From contig NZ_BJXX01000068.1 of assembly GCF_007991215.1 (NCBI RefSeq), positions 1 to 64,000 of the forward strand: 64,000 nucleotides of DNA, read 5' to 3'. Of the stretch, positions 9,196 through 18,280 are shown in pieces; position 1 is the stretch's first letter; each line of letters starts with the position of its first letter. A model generated the notes under the pieces. The model did not search any database, was not told the origin of the DNA, and saw only the letters and a list, made by a program, of their open reading frames with translations. Both the position numbers and the translations under genes were made by a program. The DNA comes from Aneurinibacillus danicus (GTDB lineage: Bacteria > Bacillota > Bacilli > Aneurinibacillales > Aneurinibacillaceae).

Positions 9196-9534
9196 TATGT
9201 TCATGGAAATTAAAAACATTTATGTGGAAATATGAGAAGTGTTTTGAAGATATTATCTTAAATAAAATAACGGGTAACCGATTTAATATTCATATATTAT
9301 AAATAATTCTGAACTTAATTGATTACCATGTAATTTACAATTATAGCAAATAAGGAATCATTAAAACCCCCAAGATGGCCCCAGACATCCCGGAAATTTT
9401 TACCCGCATGAAAAATACCATCAACTATAAAGATTTGCTGCATGCCATTCAAAATATTGAATCGCGGAACCAGTAAGGTATCCATGTCTGATCTACTATA
9501 CAAAAGTAACGCTTGGATAATGGGAGTTATGATT
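9196..9534 (+). other. Long 5' leader of the rightward polysaccharide operon
   Basis: About 340 bases lie between the predicted transcription start and the first credible start codon. It contains a short open stretch (ATG 9375 to TAA 9476, encoding a peptide beginning MAPDIPEIFTRMKN) without a Shine-Dalgarno sequence, which may be a gene remnant. Long leaders of polysaccharide operons in Bacillales can carry processive antitermination elements; none is recognised here with certainty. The remaining gap, 8938-9160, is very AT-rich and holds nothing else that was recognised. Confidence 0.4.
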
Positions 9535-10662
9535 ATGAAGGTTTGCCATTTTACGACTGTTCACCCATACACCGATACGCGAATTTTTATAAAAGAATGC
9601 TGTTCACTGGCTGCAGCAGGATATGAAACCCATTTAGCCGCGGTAAACGCGCCGGACACTCTTCTAAACGGGGTTTACCTGCATGGGATTAGGGGAACAA
9701 AAGGCAACAGGCTAATGCGAATGATGCAGACATCATGGAGGGCATATCAAACAGTCAGAAAAATCGAGGCCGATATCTACCATTTTCACGATCCTGAGCT
9801 TCTCCCTATCGGACTTCTATTACGGTTATCAGGCAAACCGGTAATCTATGACTGTCATGAGGATGTACCGAAACAAATTATGGAAAAGCATTGGATTCCC
9901 AGGCCTCTTCGAAGAGGAGTCTCTTGGTTATTCATGAAAGTGGAACATTTGATTGCTAAGCGTTTGAGTGCTGTGATTGCTGTCCACCCAGCTGTAGAGG
10001 AAAGAATGCGTAAAATCGGTTGTTTAACTATCAATGTTAATAATTATCCGCTGTTGAAAGAGTTGCATATCACGATCGAGAGTGAAAGAGAGAAAGAAAA
10101 AGCAGTCTGCTATATTGGCGCTATATCTCAGGCAAGAGGTATTAATGAGATGATTGAAGCCATTTCACTTACCGATGCAACGCTTTACATTGCCGGACGT
10201 TTCTCCCCGCAGCATTTGCGGAGGGAGATTGTCTTACAAGCAGGATGGAAACAAGTGAAAGAGCTCGGTCAAATTGACCGACAAGAGGTCAAGCAAGTTT
10301 TGGCAAAGGCGGTTGCGGGGTTGGTAATTTTCCAGCCGGTTCCGCATCATTTGGTGTCAATGCCGACAAAAATATTTGAATATATGTCTGCTGGAATACC
10401 TGTTATTGCTTCCAATCTCCCCTTACTAAAGGCCGTCATTGAGGAGTATGAGTGCGGGATTTGTGTTAACCCAGAAGACCCCAGAGAAATCGCAGATGCA
10501 ATCATATGGATGATCAATAATCCTCTGCATGCTGCCCGTATGGGGGAGAATGGTAGGAAAGCGGTGGAAAAACAATTTAATTGGGAAGCGGATATGAAAA
10601 AGCTACTTCGACTTTATACAGAGATAATTGACCAAGAATATTCATTTCGTACAAATGTTTAG
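9535..10662 (+). CDS. Glycosyltransferase family 4-type protein
   Basis: A GT-B fold glycosyltransferase of 375 residues from ATG 9535, chosen because GGGAG lies 8 bases before it, while the in-frame ATGs at 9442, 9487, 9520 and 9529 lack an RBS. It starts MKVCHFTTVHPYTDTRIF, and the C-terminal domain has VCYIGAISQARGINEMIEAI and the nucleotide-sugar motif with PTKIFEYMSAGIPVIASNLP. It is expected to add a sugar from an NDP donor to the lipid-linked repeat unit on the cytoplasmic side. First gene of the rightward arm, followed after 9 bases by the Wzz/kinase gene. Confidence 0.85.
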   Translation: MKVCHFTTVHPYTDTRIFIKECCSLAAAGYETHLAAVNAPDTLLNGVYLHGIRGTKGNRLMRMMQTSWRAYQTVRKIEADIYHFHDPELLPIGLLLRLSGKPVIYDCHEDVPKQIMEKHWIPRPLRRGVSWLFMKVEHLIAKRLSAVIAVHPAVEERMRKIGCLTINVNNYPLLKELHITIESEREKEKAVCYIGAISQARGINEMIEAISLTDATLYIAGRFSPQHLRREIVLQAGWKQVKELGQIDRQEVKQVLAKAVAGLVIFQPVPHHLVSMPTKIFEYMSAGIPVIASNLPLLKAVIEEYECGICVNPEDPREIADAIIWMINNPLHAARMGENGRKAVEKQFNWEADMKKLLRLYTEIIDQEYSFRTNV

Positions 10663-10671
10663 GGGAGGAGG

Positions 10672-12120
10672 ATGAGAATAGGGGAGCAAGTAACTATTGA
10701 TATTAATGAACTTCTTATTGGCATCCGCAGGCACTTCTGGTTGATTCTTTTCATGACGGTCTTTGCAGGTATTGTTGCGTTCGTCATCAGCAAATACTAT
10801 TCTGTTCCAGTATATAAAGCTTCTTCACAAATACTGGTGAATAATTCGGAAAACGCATTTAACGGTCGATACATCAGCTCTGACATTGATCGAGACCTAA
10901 AGCTGGTTGAAACCTACAGTGTTATTATAAAAAGTCCACGGATTTTGGAAATCGTTAAGGAACGTATTAAGCTTCCCTCATCTGCTGCTTTAAATCAGCA
11001 AGTGGTCATAAGCCGGGTGAAAAATTCACAAGTCATTTCTATAGAGGTTTCTGACACGAGGCCAGAGAGAGCAGTAGAAATCGCCAATACTATTGCTGTT
11101 GTCTTTCAATCAGAGATTACCTCCATTATGAAAGTAGACAATGTACAAATACTGGCAGTTGCAAAAGTGCCCTCCAGCCCCATTCCTGTCAAGCCTAAGC
11201 CACTCATGAACACGGCCATTGCCATGATGGTTGGTTTTTTGGGAAGCCTGGTAATCGTGTTTCTCTGTGACCGTTTTAATAAATTTTTACGCCGGGAAAA
11301 AGAAATTGAGAGAATTCTAGGGTTGCCTGTATTAGGTAAAATACCAGCATTATCCGATAATGAAGATAGTTTTACACTAGATCTTGCCAATCAAGTAGTC
11401 CTTGCAGGGAACGAATTTGCAGTAAGCCGTGTGGAGTCGGCAAAAAGAAGGAAAAAAGAAGTGATTCGCTTTAAAAGGTTGGATTCCATTATAGAACCTG
11501 CCACCTTTATAGCAGAGGCTTACCGAACATTACGCACTAACATCATCCTTAGCAATACAAACAGAAAGTGCAAAACATTTATCATAACAAACTCCGGTCC
11601 AGGTAAAGGTAAGCCGACCACCAGTGCGAATTTGGCGATTAGCTTAGCATTAACCGGAAAAAAGGTATTACTAATCGATGCGGATATGCGTACTCCAAAT
11701 ACACATACATTTTTCCGATTGGATAATTCCTTTGGATTAAGCAACCTTCTTCATATACCGGTAGACATTGATCAGATGATACAGAAGACTTTTGTAAGTG
11801 GTCTGGATTTGCTTGCATCGGGGCCGATTTCACATAATCCGGCAGACTTATTATGCTCTCAACACCTACTTACAACATTAGAATACTTAAAGAAAGAATA
11901 CGAATTCATTTTAATAGATACTCCACCTATTTGTACTGTTACAGACGGTCAAGTATTGGCAGCACAGGTTGATGGCGTATTACTTGTGGTGGTAGCCGGA
12001 ATAACGAGTAAAGCCACGGCTCTAAAAGCAAAGCAGCTTTTAGAAAAAGTGGAAGCAAGGTTAGTAGGAGTTATATTGGTAGACCCGAAAACAAATATTG
12101 ACCGATATTATTATGATTGA
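10672..12120 (+). CDS. Wzz chain-length regulator fused to a BY-kinase (CapAB/CpsCD-type), with altered Walker A
   Basis: A 482-residue fusion. Residues 1-200 form a Wzz domain with two membrane helices (about 22-40 and 179-199) around an external loop. Residues 280-482 form a bacterial tyrosine kinase domain with Walker A' VLLIDADMR (332-340) and Walker B FILIDTPP (412-419), plus a minimal C-terminal tyrosine cluster, DRYYYD. It would control polymer length with Wzy. Oddity: the P-loop reads GPGKGKPTT (309-317), with Pro (CCG) where the family has Ser/Thr (GKS/GKT). TCG to CCG is a single-base change. That residue coordinates Mg-ATP, so activity may be impaired. RBS AGGGGAGG is only a few bases from the ATG. 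Confidence 0.9.
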   Translation: MRIGEQVTIDINELLIGIRRHFWLILFMTVFAGIVAFVISKYYSVPVYKASSQILVNNSENAFNGRYISSDIDRDLKLVETYSVIIKSPRILEIVKERIKLPSSAALNQQVVISRVKNSQVISIEVSDTRPERAVEIANTIAVVFQSEITSIMKVDNVQILAVAKVPSSPIPVKPKPLMNTAIAMMVGFLGSLVIVFLCDRFNKFLRREKEIERILGLPVLGKIPALSDNEDSFTLDLANQVVLAGNEFAVSRVESAKRRKKEVIRFKRLDSIIEPATFIAEAYRTLRTNIILSNTNRKCKTFIITNSGPGKGKPTTSANLAISLALTGKKVLLIDADMRTPNTHTFFRLDNSFGLSNLLHIPVDIDQMIQKTFVSGLDLLASGPISHNPADLLCSQHLLTTLEYLKKEYEFILIDTPPICTVTDGQVLAAQVDGVLLVVVAGITSKATALKAKQLLEKVEARLVGVILVDPKTNIDRYYYD

Positions 12121-12129
12121 GGTGGTTAC

Positions 12130-13158
12130 ATGGGTAATATCCACTTTGCCATCATCGGATGTGGACATATTGCAAAAAAACATATAGAAAGTATCCGAAA
12201 TATTAAGGATGCGGAAATAACGGCAATTTGCGATACGAATCCAGACCGTCTCTTGGAATTCCAGGCAATTTACGGAGTGAAGGGATATTCTTCACTCGAG
12301 GAATTGCTGGCAAAGGAAAGTTGTATTGACGTAGTTAATGTCTGTACGCCTAGCGGTCTACATAAAGGAGCAGCAGTGAGAGCAGCACAGGCTAAAAAGC
12401 ATGTGATTGTAGAAAAACCGATTGCCATGACGGTAGCGGATGCGGATGAAATCATCAATGCATGCAAGCACTATAATGTAAAACTGGCGGTCGTCCACCC
12501 TAATCGGTTTCGTCCAGCCATACAGGAAATGAAGAAAGCACTGGATTCAGGATGGTTTGGAAAACTAAGTTATGTTCATGCTGCTGTCCGTTGGAATCGT
12601 GATCAGAATTATTACAATCAAGCAGCATGGCGTGGAACAAGAGCACTTGACGGTGGAGTTCTTATGAATCAGGCTATCCATAACCTTGATCTGTTACTTT
12701 GGTTGATAGGGCCTGTTAAAAAAGTGCAAGCGCTAATGGATACACGCATTCGGCATATTGAGACAGAGGATGTCGCTTTGGCTTTATTACAATTTGAAGA
12801 TGGGACGTTGGGCATGATTGAAGCAACGACGACAGTATATCCCCGCAGTCTGGAGGAATCAATTAGTATCTTTGGAGAAAAAGGTACAGCTATTGTGGGT
12901 GGGACAACAGCCAACTGGATTAAACACTGGGCTTTTGAAGAATGTACCGCTGATGCATCAAGTAAATTAGTAAAACGTATTAACGAGGAGCCGTATGGAG
13001 TTTCCGGACATCAGGCAATTATTGCAGATATGATTGAGGCAATTAGGCAAGACAGACAGCCGCTTGTATCAGGAGCAGACGGAAAAAATGTAGTTCAACT
13101 GGTTTTGTCCATCTATGAAGCAGCAGAACGAGATTCCAGGGCCATAATGAATCCTTAA
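12130..13158 (+). CDS. Gfo/Idh/MocA-family sugar dehydrogenase (WbpB/WlbA-like)
   Basis: 342 residues with an N-terminal NAD-binding Rossmann fold (FAIIGCGHIAKKHIESI), the EKPIAMT motif near residue 98 that carries the conserved Lys, and a C-terminal substrate domain with RWNRDQNYYNQAAWRGT and GGVLMNQAIHNLDLL. The arrangement next to a DegT aminotransferase and a UDP-sugar 6-dehydrogenase matches WbpB/WlbA, which oxidises UDP-GlcNAc-uronic acid at C3. Substrate assignment is inference from context. The start is supported by GAGGTGG 3-9 bases upstream. Confidence 0.88.
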   Translation: MGNIHFAIIGCGHIAKKHIESIRNIKDAEITAICDTNPDRLLEFQAIYGVKGYSSLEELLAKESCIDVVNVCTPSGLHKGAAVRAAQAKKHVIVEKPIAMTVADADEIINACKHYNVKLAVVHPNRFRPAIQEMKKALDSGWFGKLSYVHAAVRWNRDQNYYNQAAWRGTRALDGGVLMNQAIHNLDLLLWLIGPVKKVQALMDTRIRHIETEDVALALLQFEDGTLGMIEATTTVYPRSLEESISIFGEKGTAIVGGTTANWIKHWAFEECTADASSKLVKRINEEPYGVSGHQAIIADMIEAIRQDRQPLVSGADGKNVVQLVLSIYEAAERDSRAIMNP

Positions 13159-13173
13159 TGAAGGTGAATAGCG

Positions 13174-14307
13174 GTGAGCGTAAAGAATGAAATAGATAAA
13201 AAAATTCCCTTGCTGGATTTGAAACAACAATATTTTGATTTGAGAGAAATGCTGCATCAGTCAATTGAAGAGGTTATGAGTAGTGGTAGCTATGTGATGG
13301 GGCAGAAGGTTCAGCTATTTGAGCGCGCATTCGCTGAATATGTAGGGACAAAATATGCTGTTGCTTTAGCGAGCGGTACGGATGCACTTGTATTAACGCT
13401 TGATTCGCTTGGAATTGGCCCTGGTGATGAGGTAATAACCACTCCTTTCACATTTTTTTCTACATCTGAAGCGATATCACGGGTAGGGGCAACCCCGGTG
13501 TTTGTTGATATTGACCCAGAGACGTTCAATATAAATCCTTCTCTCATTGAGAAGCGGATAACCAAGAAAACAAAGGCAATTATACCTGTTCATCTTTTTG
13601 GAATGCCTGCGGACATGGATGAAGTAGGAGCAATAGCAGATCAATATGAACTCTACATAATCGAAGATGCCTGTCAAGCCATTGGTTCCGCATACAAGGA
13701 CAAGAAAATCGGATCGATGGGCATAGCGGGATGTTTTTCATTTTTTCCGACGAAAAATCTGGGTGGCTACGGTGACGGTGGCATGATGGTAACGGATGAC
13801 GAAACCATCGCCAATAAAATTAGACTATTAAGAGTACATGGCAGCGTACTCAAATACCATCATTCATTAATCGGCTACAATAGCAGACTAGATGAACTGC
13901 AAGCGGCGATGCTGACTGTGAAACTTGCGTATATTGATGAGTGGAATAAGCAAAGACGAAAGAAAGCGGAAGTGTATACGGAAGCATTCAAGGATTTGCC
14001 ATTAAAGCTGCCCGGCGTAAAATCTGATTATTATTCTGTCTACCATTTATATGTTGTGGGAACCGAGCATCGTGATGAGTTGACGGCATTTTTGAGGGAG
14101 CACGGAATTGCAACAGGTATTTATTACCCTGTTCCTCTTCACCTTCAGAAGGTATACCATCACCTGTGTTATACGACGGGGAGTTTGCCTGAATCAGAAA
14201 AAGCAGCAATTACAACAATGGCAATTCCGCTGTATCCAGAGCTGACTGAAGAAGATCAAGATTATGTTATTTCTGTCATTAGACATTTTTTTCAAAGTAA
14301 AGGGTGA
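13174..14307 (+). CDS. DegT/DnrJ/EryC1-family aminotransferase (WbpE/WlbC-like)
   Basis: 377 residues from a GTG start preceded by AAGGTG. It has the PLP-enzyme features ASGTDALVLTLDSL, EDACQAIGS (D165) and SFFPTKNLGGYGDGG with K194 as the internal aldimine lysine. In the WbpA-B-E-D pathway this enzyme aminates the 3-keto sugar formed by the preceding oxidoreductase. The gene overlaps neither neighbour but is within 16 bases of the gene before it. It is a different subgroup from the aminotransferase in the leftward arm, so the polymer probably has two distinct amino sugars. Confidence 0.88.
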   Translation: MSVKNEIDKKIPLLDLKQQYFDLREMLHQSIEEVMSSGSYVMGQKVQLFERAFAEYVGTKYAVALASGTDALVLTLDSLGIGPGDEVITTPFTFFSTSEAISRVGATPVFVDIDPETFNINPSLIEKRITKKTKAIIPVHLFGMPADMDEVGAIADQYELYIIEDACQAIGSAYKDKKIGSMGIAGCFSFFPTKNLGGYGDGGMMVTDDETIANKIRLLRVHGSVLKYHHSLIGYNSRLDELQAAMLTVKLAYIDEWNKQRRKKAEVYTEAFKDLPLKLPGVKSDYYSVYHLYVVGTEHRDELTAFLREHGIATGIYYPVPLHLQKVYHHLCYTTGSLPESEKAAITTMAIPLYPELTEEDQDYVISVIRHFFQSKG

Positions 14308-14312
14308 AACAG

Positions 14313-15656
14313 ATGAGTGATATCGAAACCGTTGTTCCACCGCCCATTTTTGCAGAACGGTTGATTGAAAAATTTAAGTGTAAAGATGCGTCAATTGGCG
14401 TTGTTGGATTAGGCTATGTTGGTCTTCCTCTTGCTGTGGAAAAAGCAAAAGCCGGTTTTAATGTAATCGGTTTTGATGTGCAGGCTGCAAAAGTCGATAT
14501 GGTGAATCAGGGAGTGAACTACATTGGTGATGTGGTTGACGAAGATTTGAGGGAAATTGTAAATAGCGGAAAATTGCGGGCAACCTCCGATTATTCGTTT
14601 ATTCAAAATGTAGATGCGGTTGCTATTTGTGTGCCGACCCCTCTGGATGAATACCGTCAGCCGGATACGAGTTATGTAGAGTCATCAGCAAGGGAAATTG
14701 CACGGTTTCTAAAAAAAGGGATGCTCGTCGTACTTGAAAGTACAACGTATCCCGGGACTACAGAAGAATTGGTTAAGCCGATTTTGGAGGAAACAAAACT
14801 TGTTTGCGGTCAGGACTTTTTTCTTGCCTATTCTCCTGAACGGGTAGACCCTGGCAACAAACACTTTAACACCAAAAATACGCCCAAAGTGGTTGGGGGT
14901 ATTACGAAATCCTGCACCATGGTAGCTTCAGCTATGTATCGTGCTGTATTAGAGAGTGAGGTGCACGAGGTTTCTAGTCCTGCGGTTGCAGAGATGGAGA
15001 AAATTTATGAAAATACCTTTCGAAATATTAACATTGCATTAGCAAACGAAATGGCAATCCTATGTAACAAAATGGGGATTAATGTATGGGAAGTGATTGA
15101 AGCGGCAAAGTCGAAACCATATGGGTTTATGCCTTTTTACCCTGGACCTGGTCTGGGTGGACATTGTATTCCTATTGATCCATTTTATTTAACATGGAAG
15201 GCGAGAAAATTTAATTATCATACTCGATTGATTGAGATCGCTGGAGAAATTAACAATAGTATGCCTGAGTTTGTTGTGGAGCGGATCTCCTCTATACTGA
15301 ATGAAAGAGCCCGGCCAATAAAAGGTTCAATGATCCACCTTCTGGGAGTTGCCTACAAAAAAGATATTGATGACTATCGGGAGTCGCCTACCCTAAAAAT
15401 CATTGAAATGTTAGAGCGGCGAGGGGCGTATGTAGTATGCAGCGATCCTTATATACCGTCATTCAAAATAAAGGGGATTCAGTACGACTCAGTAGAACCA
15501 ACCCCTGAAATATTAAGCAAAGCAGACCTCGTGGTCATTACCACAGATCATTCCGCTTTTGACTATGAAACTATCAGTTGTTCGGCGAAGCTCCTTTTTG
15601 ATACAAGAAATGCAATCAAAAATCATGTTCAGCTTAATAATTATTATCAATTATAG
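14313..15656 (+). CDS. UDP-N-acetylglucosamine 6-dehydrogenase-type nucleotide sugar dehydrogenase (WbpA/WecC-like)
   Basis: A 447-residue NAD-dependent dehydrogenase with N-terminal GVVGLGYVGLPLA, the central helix region, and the catalytic Cys C285 in GGHCIPIDPFYL. It oxidises C6 of a UDP-HexNAc to the uronic acid in two steps. ATG 14313 is preferred over 14304, which overlaps the previous stop, because AAAGGG is correctly spaced. With its neighbours it gives the first three enzymes for UDP-2,3-diacetamido-2,3-dideoxy-glucuronic acid; the acetyltransferase is at 20725. Confidence 0.9.
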   Translation: MSDIETVVPPPIFAERLIEKFKCKDASIGVVGLGYVGLPLAVEKAKAGFNVIGFDVQAAKVDMVNQGVNYIGDVVDEDLREIVNSGKLRATSDYSFIQNVDAVAICVPTPLDEYRQPDTSYVESSAREIARFLKKGMLVVLESTTYPGTTEELVKPILEETKLVCGQDFFLAYSPERVDPGNKHFNTKNTPKVVGGITKSCTMVASAMYRAVLESEVHEVSSPAVAEMEKIYENTFRNINIALANEMAILCNKMGINVWEVIEAAKSKPYGFMPFYPGPGLGGHCIPIDPFYLTWKARKFNYHTRLIEIAGEINNSMPEFVVERISSILNERARPIKGSMIHLLGVAYKKDIDDYRESPTLKIIEMLERRGAYVVCSDPYIPSFKIKGIQYDSVEPTPEILSKADLVVITTDHSAFDYETISCSAKLLFDTRNAIKNHVQLNNYYQL

Positions 15657-15676
15657 ATGTTTACAGGCAAAAAAAC

Positions 15677-16933
15677 ATGGATAGAAAAAAGTCATTTTTT
15701 TGTAATGCGCTAACATTGATGACCGGGACAGCCATTGTTCAACTCATCCCTCTTGCTATCTCTCCTGTGTTGACAAGAATGTATACACCGGAGGATTTTG
15801 GTTTGTTTGCGGCGTTCATGTCATTTGTCGCTGTTTTTGGCATGATAGCAACGGGCCGGTATGAATTGGCTATCATGTTGCCAAAAAAAGAGAAAGATGC
15901 ATTAAATGTGCTTGCTCTAACTACAGTATTGATTTTATTTTGCAGTATTATAGTAACTATTTTGATGCTTAGCTTCGATGAACAGATTGCATCACTGTTG
16001 CAAAATCCTAATCTAAGGTATTGCTTGTATCTTGTTGGGATATACATCTTCTTTTACAGCAGCTTTCAAGCATTCACGTATTGGTCGAACCGAAAAAAAC
16101 AGTTCCAGCGTCTCGCGCTAGCTAAAGTAACGGTAGCTCTTGTTACTGGTGCACTCTCTATTATATTCGGATTTTTCACAGCTCTCCCCTTTGGGTTAGT
16201 TATAGGTGCGCTCGTTGGTCAGGGGATTGGCACGCTACTTTATCTTACGGTGATCTTAAAAGAAGATCACATTCGTTTTAGATGGATTACCAGAAGTAGG
16301 ATGATGAGAAATGCTAGCCGCTTCAGAAACTTTCCTAAATTAAATTTGCCGCATGCATTTTCTGATGTTTTGCAGGCAAATGGTATCGTGTTTTTAATCT
16401 CAACATTTCATGGCACGTCCGAATTAGGCGCGTATTCGCTTACAATGCGGGTGGTCCAAACACCGATTACTCTCATTGGTGCCGCGTTTGCACAAGTCTT
16501 TTATCAAAAAGCGGTTGAGGTATACAGAGATGATGAAGACTTACAGAATTTTGTCAAGAACTCAGTGCGTAGGCTCTTTTTTATTGGATTGCCCATCTTC
16601 TTAGGAATTTTTTTGGTTTCCCCTTTTCTTTTTGGATTTTTATTCGGGGAGGAATGGAAGGAAGCAGGGATATATGCGCAAATACTTGCTCCATATATGT
16701 TTATTAAGTTTATTGTTTCCCCGGTTTCGCAGTTGCCCAGTATTTTGGATCAGCAGAGAACAGCCTTTCGCTATGGTGTCCTATTTAATTTCTCAATAAT
16801 AGTGTTTGTAATGGCGGCAAGCGCTATTTCCCATGATATGGGGACGACCATCACAGTCATGTCTTGTGTAGGTTTTTTCTTTACATTGGGGTACGGCTTT
16901 TTGCTATTTAACATGACTAGGATGAAGAGGTAA
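15677..16933 (+). CDS. Wzx-type oligosaccharide flippase
   Basis: A 418-residue polytopic membrane protein of the polysaccharide transport (MOP/MVF) superfamily, with about 12 hydrophobic segments and the N-terminal family pattern TGTAIVQLIPLAISPVLTRM followed by YTPEDFGLFAAF. It should move the undecaprenyl-linked repeat unit across the cytoplasmic membrane for Wzy. It is followed after 6 bases by the polymerase gene. No strong RBS is visible, and translation may depend on the preceding gene. Confidence 0.88.
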   Translation: MDRKKSFFCNALTLMTGTAIVQLIPLAISPVLTRMYTPEDFGLFAAFMSFVAVFGMIATGRYELAIMLPKKEKDALNVLALTTVLILFCSIIVTILMLSFDEQIASLLQNPNLRYCLYLVGIYIFFYSSFQAFTYWSNRKKQFQRLALAKVTVALVTGALSIIFGFFTALPFGLVIGALVGQGIGTLLYLTVILKEDHIRFRWITRSRMMRNASRFRNFPKLNLPHAFSDVLQANGIVFLISTFHGTSELGAYSLTMRVVQTPITLIGAAFAQVFYQKAVEVYRDDEDLQNFVKNSVRRLFFIGLPIFLGIFLVSPFLFGFLFGEEWKEAGIYAQILAPYMFIKFIVSPVSQLPSILDQQRTAFRYGVLFNFSIIVFVMAASAISHDMGTTITVMSCVGFFFTLGYGFLLFNMTRMKR

Positions 16934-16939
16934 ACAGGA

Positions 16940-18280
16940 GTGATTATCAACATAAGGAGATTACAATTTTTTCTGGCCTGTGCTACGGTTATATTCTCTA
17001 TTTTTGGTCCATTCTTTTCATTACCCATTCCGATTCCGTTATTGGAGCCTACGTTCTTTCGCATAACCTATTTTAGTTTAATCGTCGTTAGTCTTTTTGC
17101 ATTTTTTCAACAAAAAGAACGTGTTCTCATGTTTTCGTCATTGTTTAGCATTATGATCACGTCTTTTTTCTTAATATGGCTACTGTATGGGATTTGCTCA
17201 TTATTGTGGGGAAGGGATATAGGAGAAGGTATACAATATTTGTTTCTTTTGACATCTATGTTCGTTTTAATTTGGACAATTAATCGTTTTTTCCTCTCCC
17301 TCAAAGGATTATTCCTACTAGTAGAGCTGTTCATCGGAACATTCTTTATTATTATTGTGCTGGGTATCTATGAAATGATAACCGGGGTTCATTATAAAAG
17401 GTCAAGTCTAAATGAATTAGAAGTAGATGGATACTGGGGTATTACGTCAGTCTTTCACAATCAAAATGATTTTGCTACCTATCTAATATTGAATCTGCCG
17501 TTGTTATTTTTATATACGTTTTCCTATGAAAGGAAGATAGGAAGAAAACTGTTTGTAATGGTTGTTTCATTAAGTGGTGTTTTTTGTCTTTTTTATACCG
17601 CTTCACGGGCTAATATACTTGCCTTTATTATTTTTTTGCTATGTTCAGCTTGTTATTCAGTGGTCAGAAAACCAACGCTTGGGAAAATTTTAATTATGTT
17701 TGGTTTGCCATTGTTGCTGATAGCTAATATAGATAGACTTCTTATTCTGCTATCTATGGTGCTGCCGGAGGGAGCTTACAATAAAATTTCTTCAATGATA
17801 TTGTTTTTTGATCCTTCGCAAGCGGTTGAAAGCGATTCTAGCTTTGGAACGAGAGATGAATTGTGGAATGCGGGCCTTGATTATTTGCAAAATAGTTTTT
17901 TTCTAGGTATTGGTGCAGGGCAAGTAGAGGTATACAATGCGCAGAATGGCTTTCCGGTCCATAACATACATAATTGGTGGTTGGAGGTACTTGTGAATTT
18001 TGGATTGCCTATCTTTCTTCTCTATGTATCCATGTATTCCTATCTAATTATAAAAAATGTGATCATAAGTTGGAGAAGCGAAGGGATTCGCTCCACGGTA
18101 GCACGCGCCAACGCATTTACGTTGCTAATTTATATTATTTCCGCTGCTTCTACTAGCAGTGCCATTCATTTTGCCATGCAATGGAGCATAGTTGCTTTGG
18201 CAATCCTGACGATTCGAATTGATAAGGTGGAGTTTGCTAATGAACATTCTCGTCATATCCCATATGTTTCCCAAGACTAG
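16940..18280 (+). CDS. Wzy/O-antigen ligase-like polysaccharide polymerase
   Basis: 446 residues, strongly hydrophobic, with about ten to twelve membrane helices and a large extracytoplasmic loop before HNIHNWWLEVLVNFGLPIF, the Wzy_C-like motif (conserved HN followed by hydrophobic residues). It polymerises flipped repeat units. It uses a GTG start with AGAGG about 9 bases upstream. Its last 41 bases overlap the next gene. The repeat-unit linkage cannot be inferred. Confidence 0.85.
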   Translation: MIINIRRLQFFLACATVIFSIFGPFFSLPIPIPLLEPTFFRITYFSLIVVSLFAFFQQKERVLMFSSLFSIMITSFFLIWLLYGICSLLWGRDIGEGIQYLFLLTSMFVLIWTINRFFLSLKGLFLLVELFIGTFFIIIVLGIYEMITGVHYKRSSLNELEVDGYWGITSVFHNQNDFATYLILNLPLLFLYTFSYERKIGRKLFVMVVSLSGVFCLFYTASRANILAFIIFLLCSACYSVVRKPTLGKILIMFGLPLLLIANIDRLLILLSMVLPEGAYNKISSMILFFDPSQAVESDSSFGTRDELWNAGLDYLQNSFFLGIGAGQVEVYNAQNGFPVHNIHNWWLEVLVNFGLPIFLLYVSMYSYLIIKNVIISWRSEGIRSTVARANAFTLLIYIISAASTSSAIHFAMQWSIVALAILTIRIDKVEFANEHSRHIPYVSQD

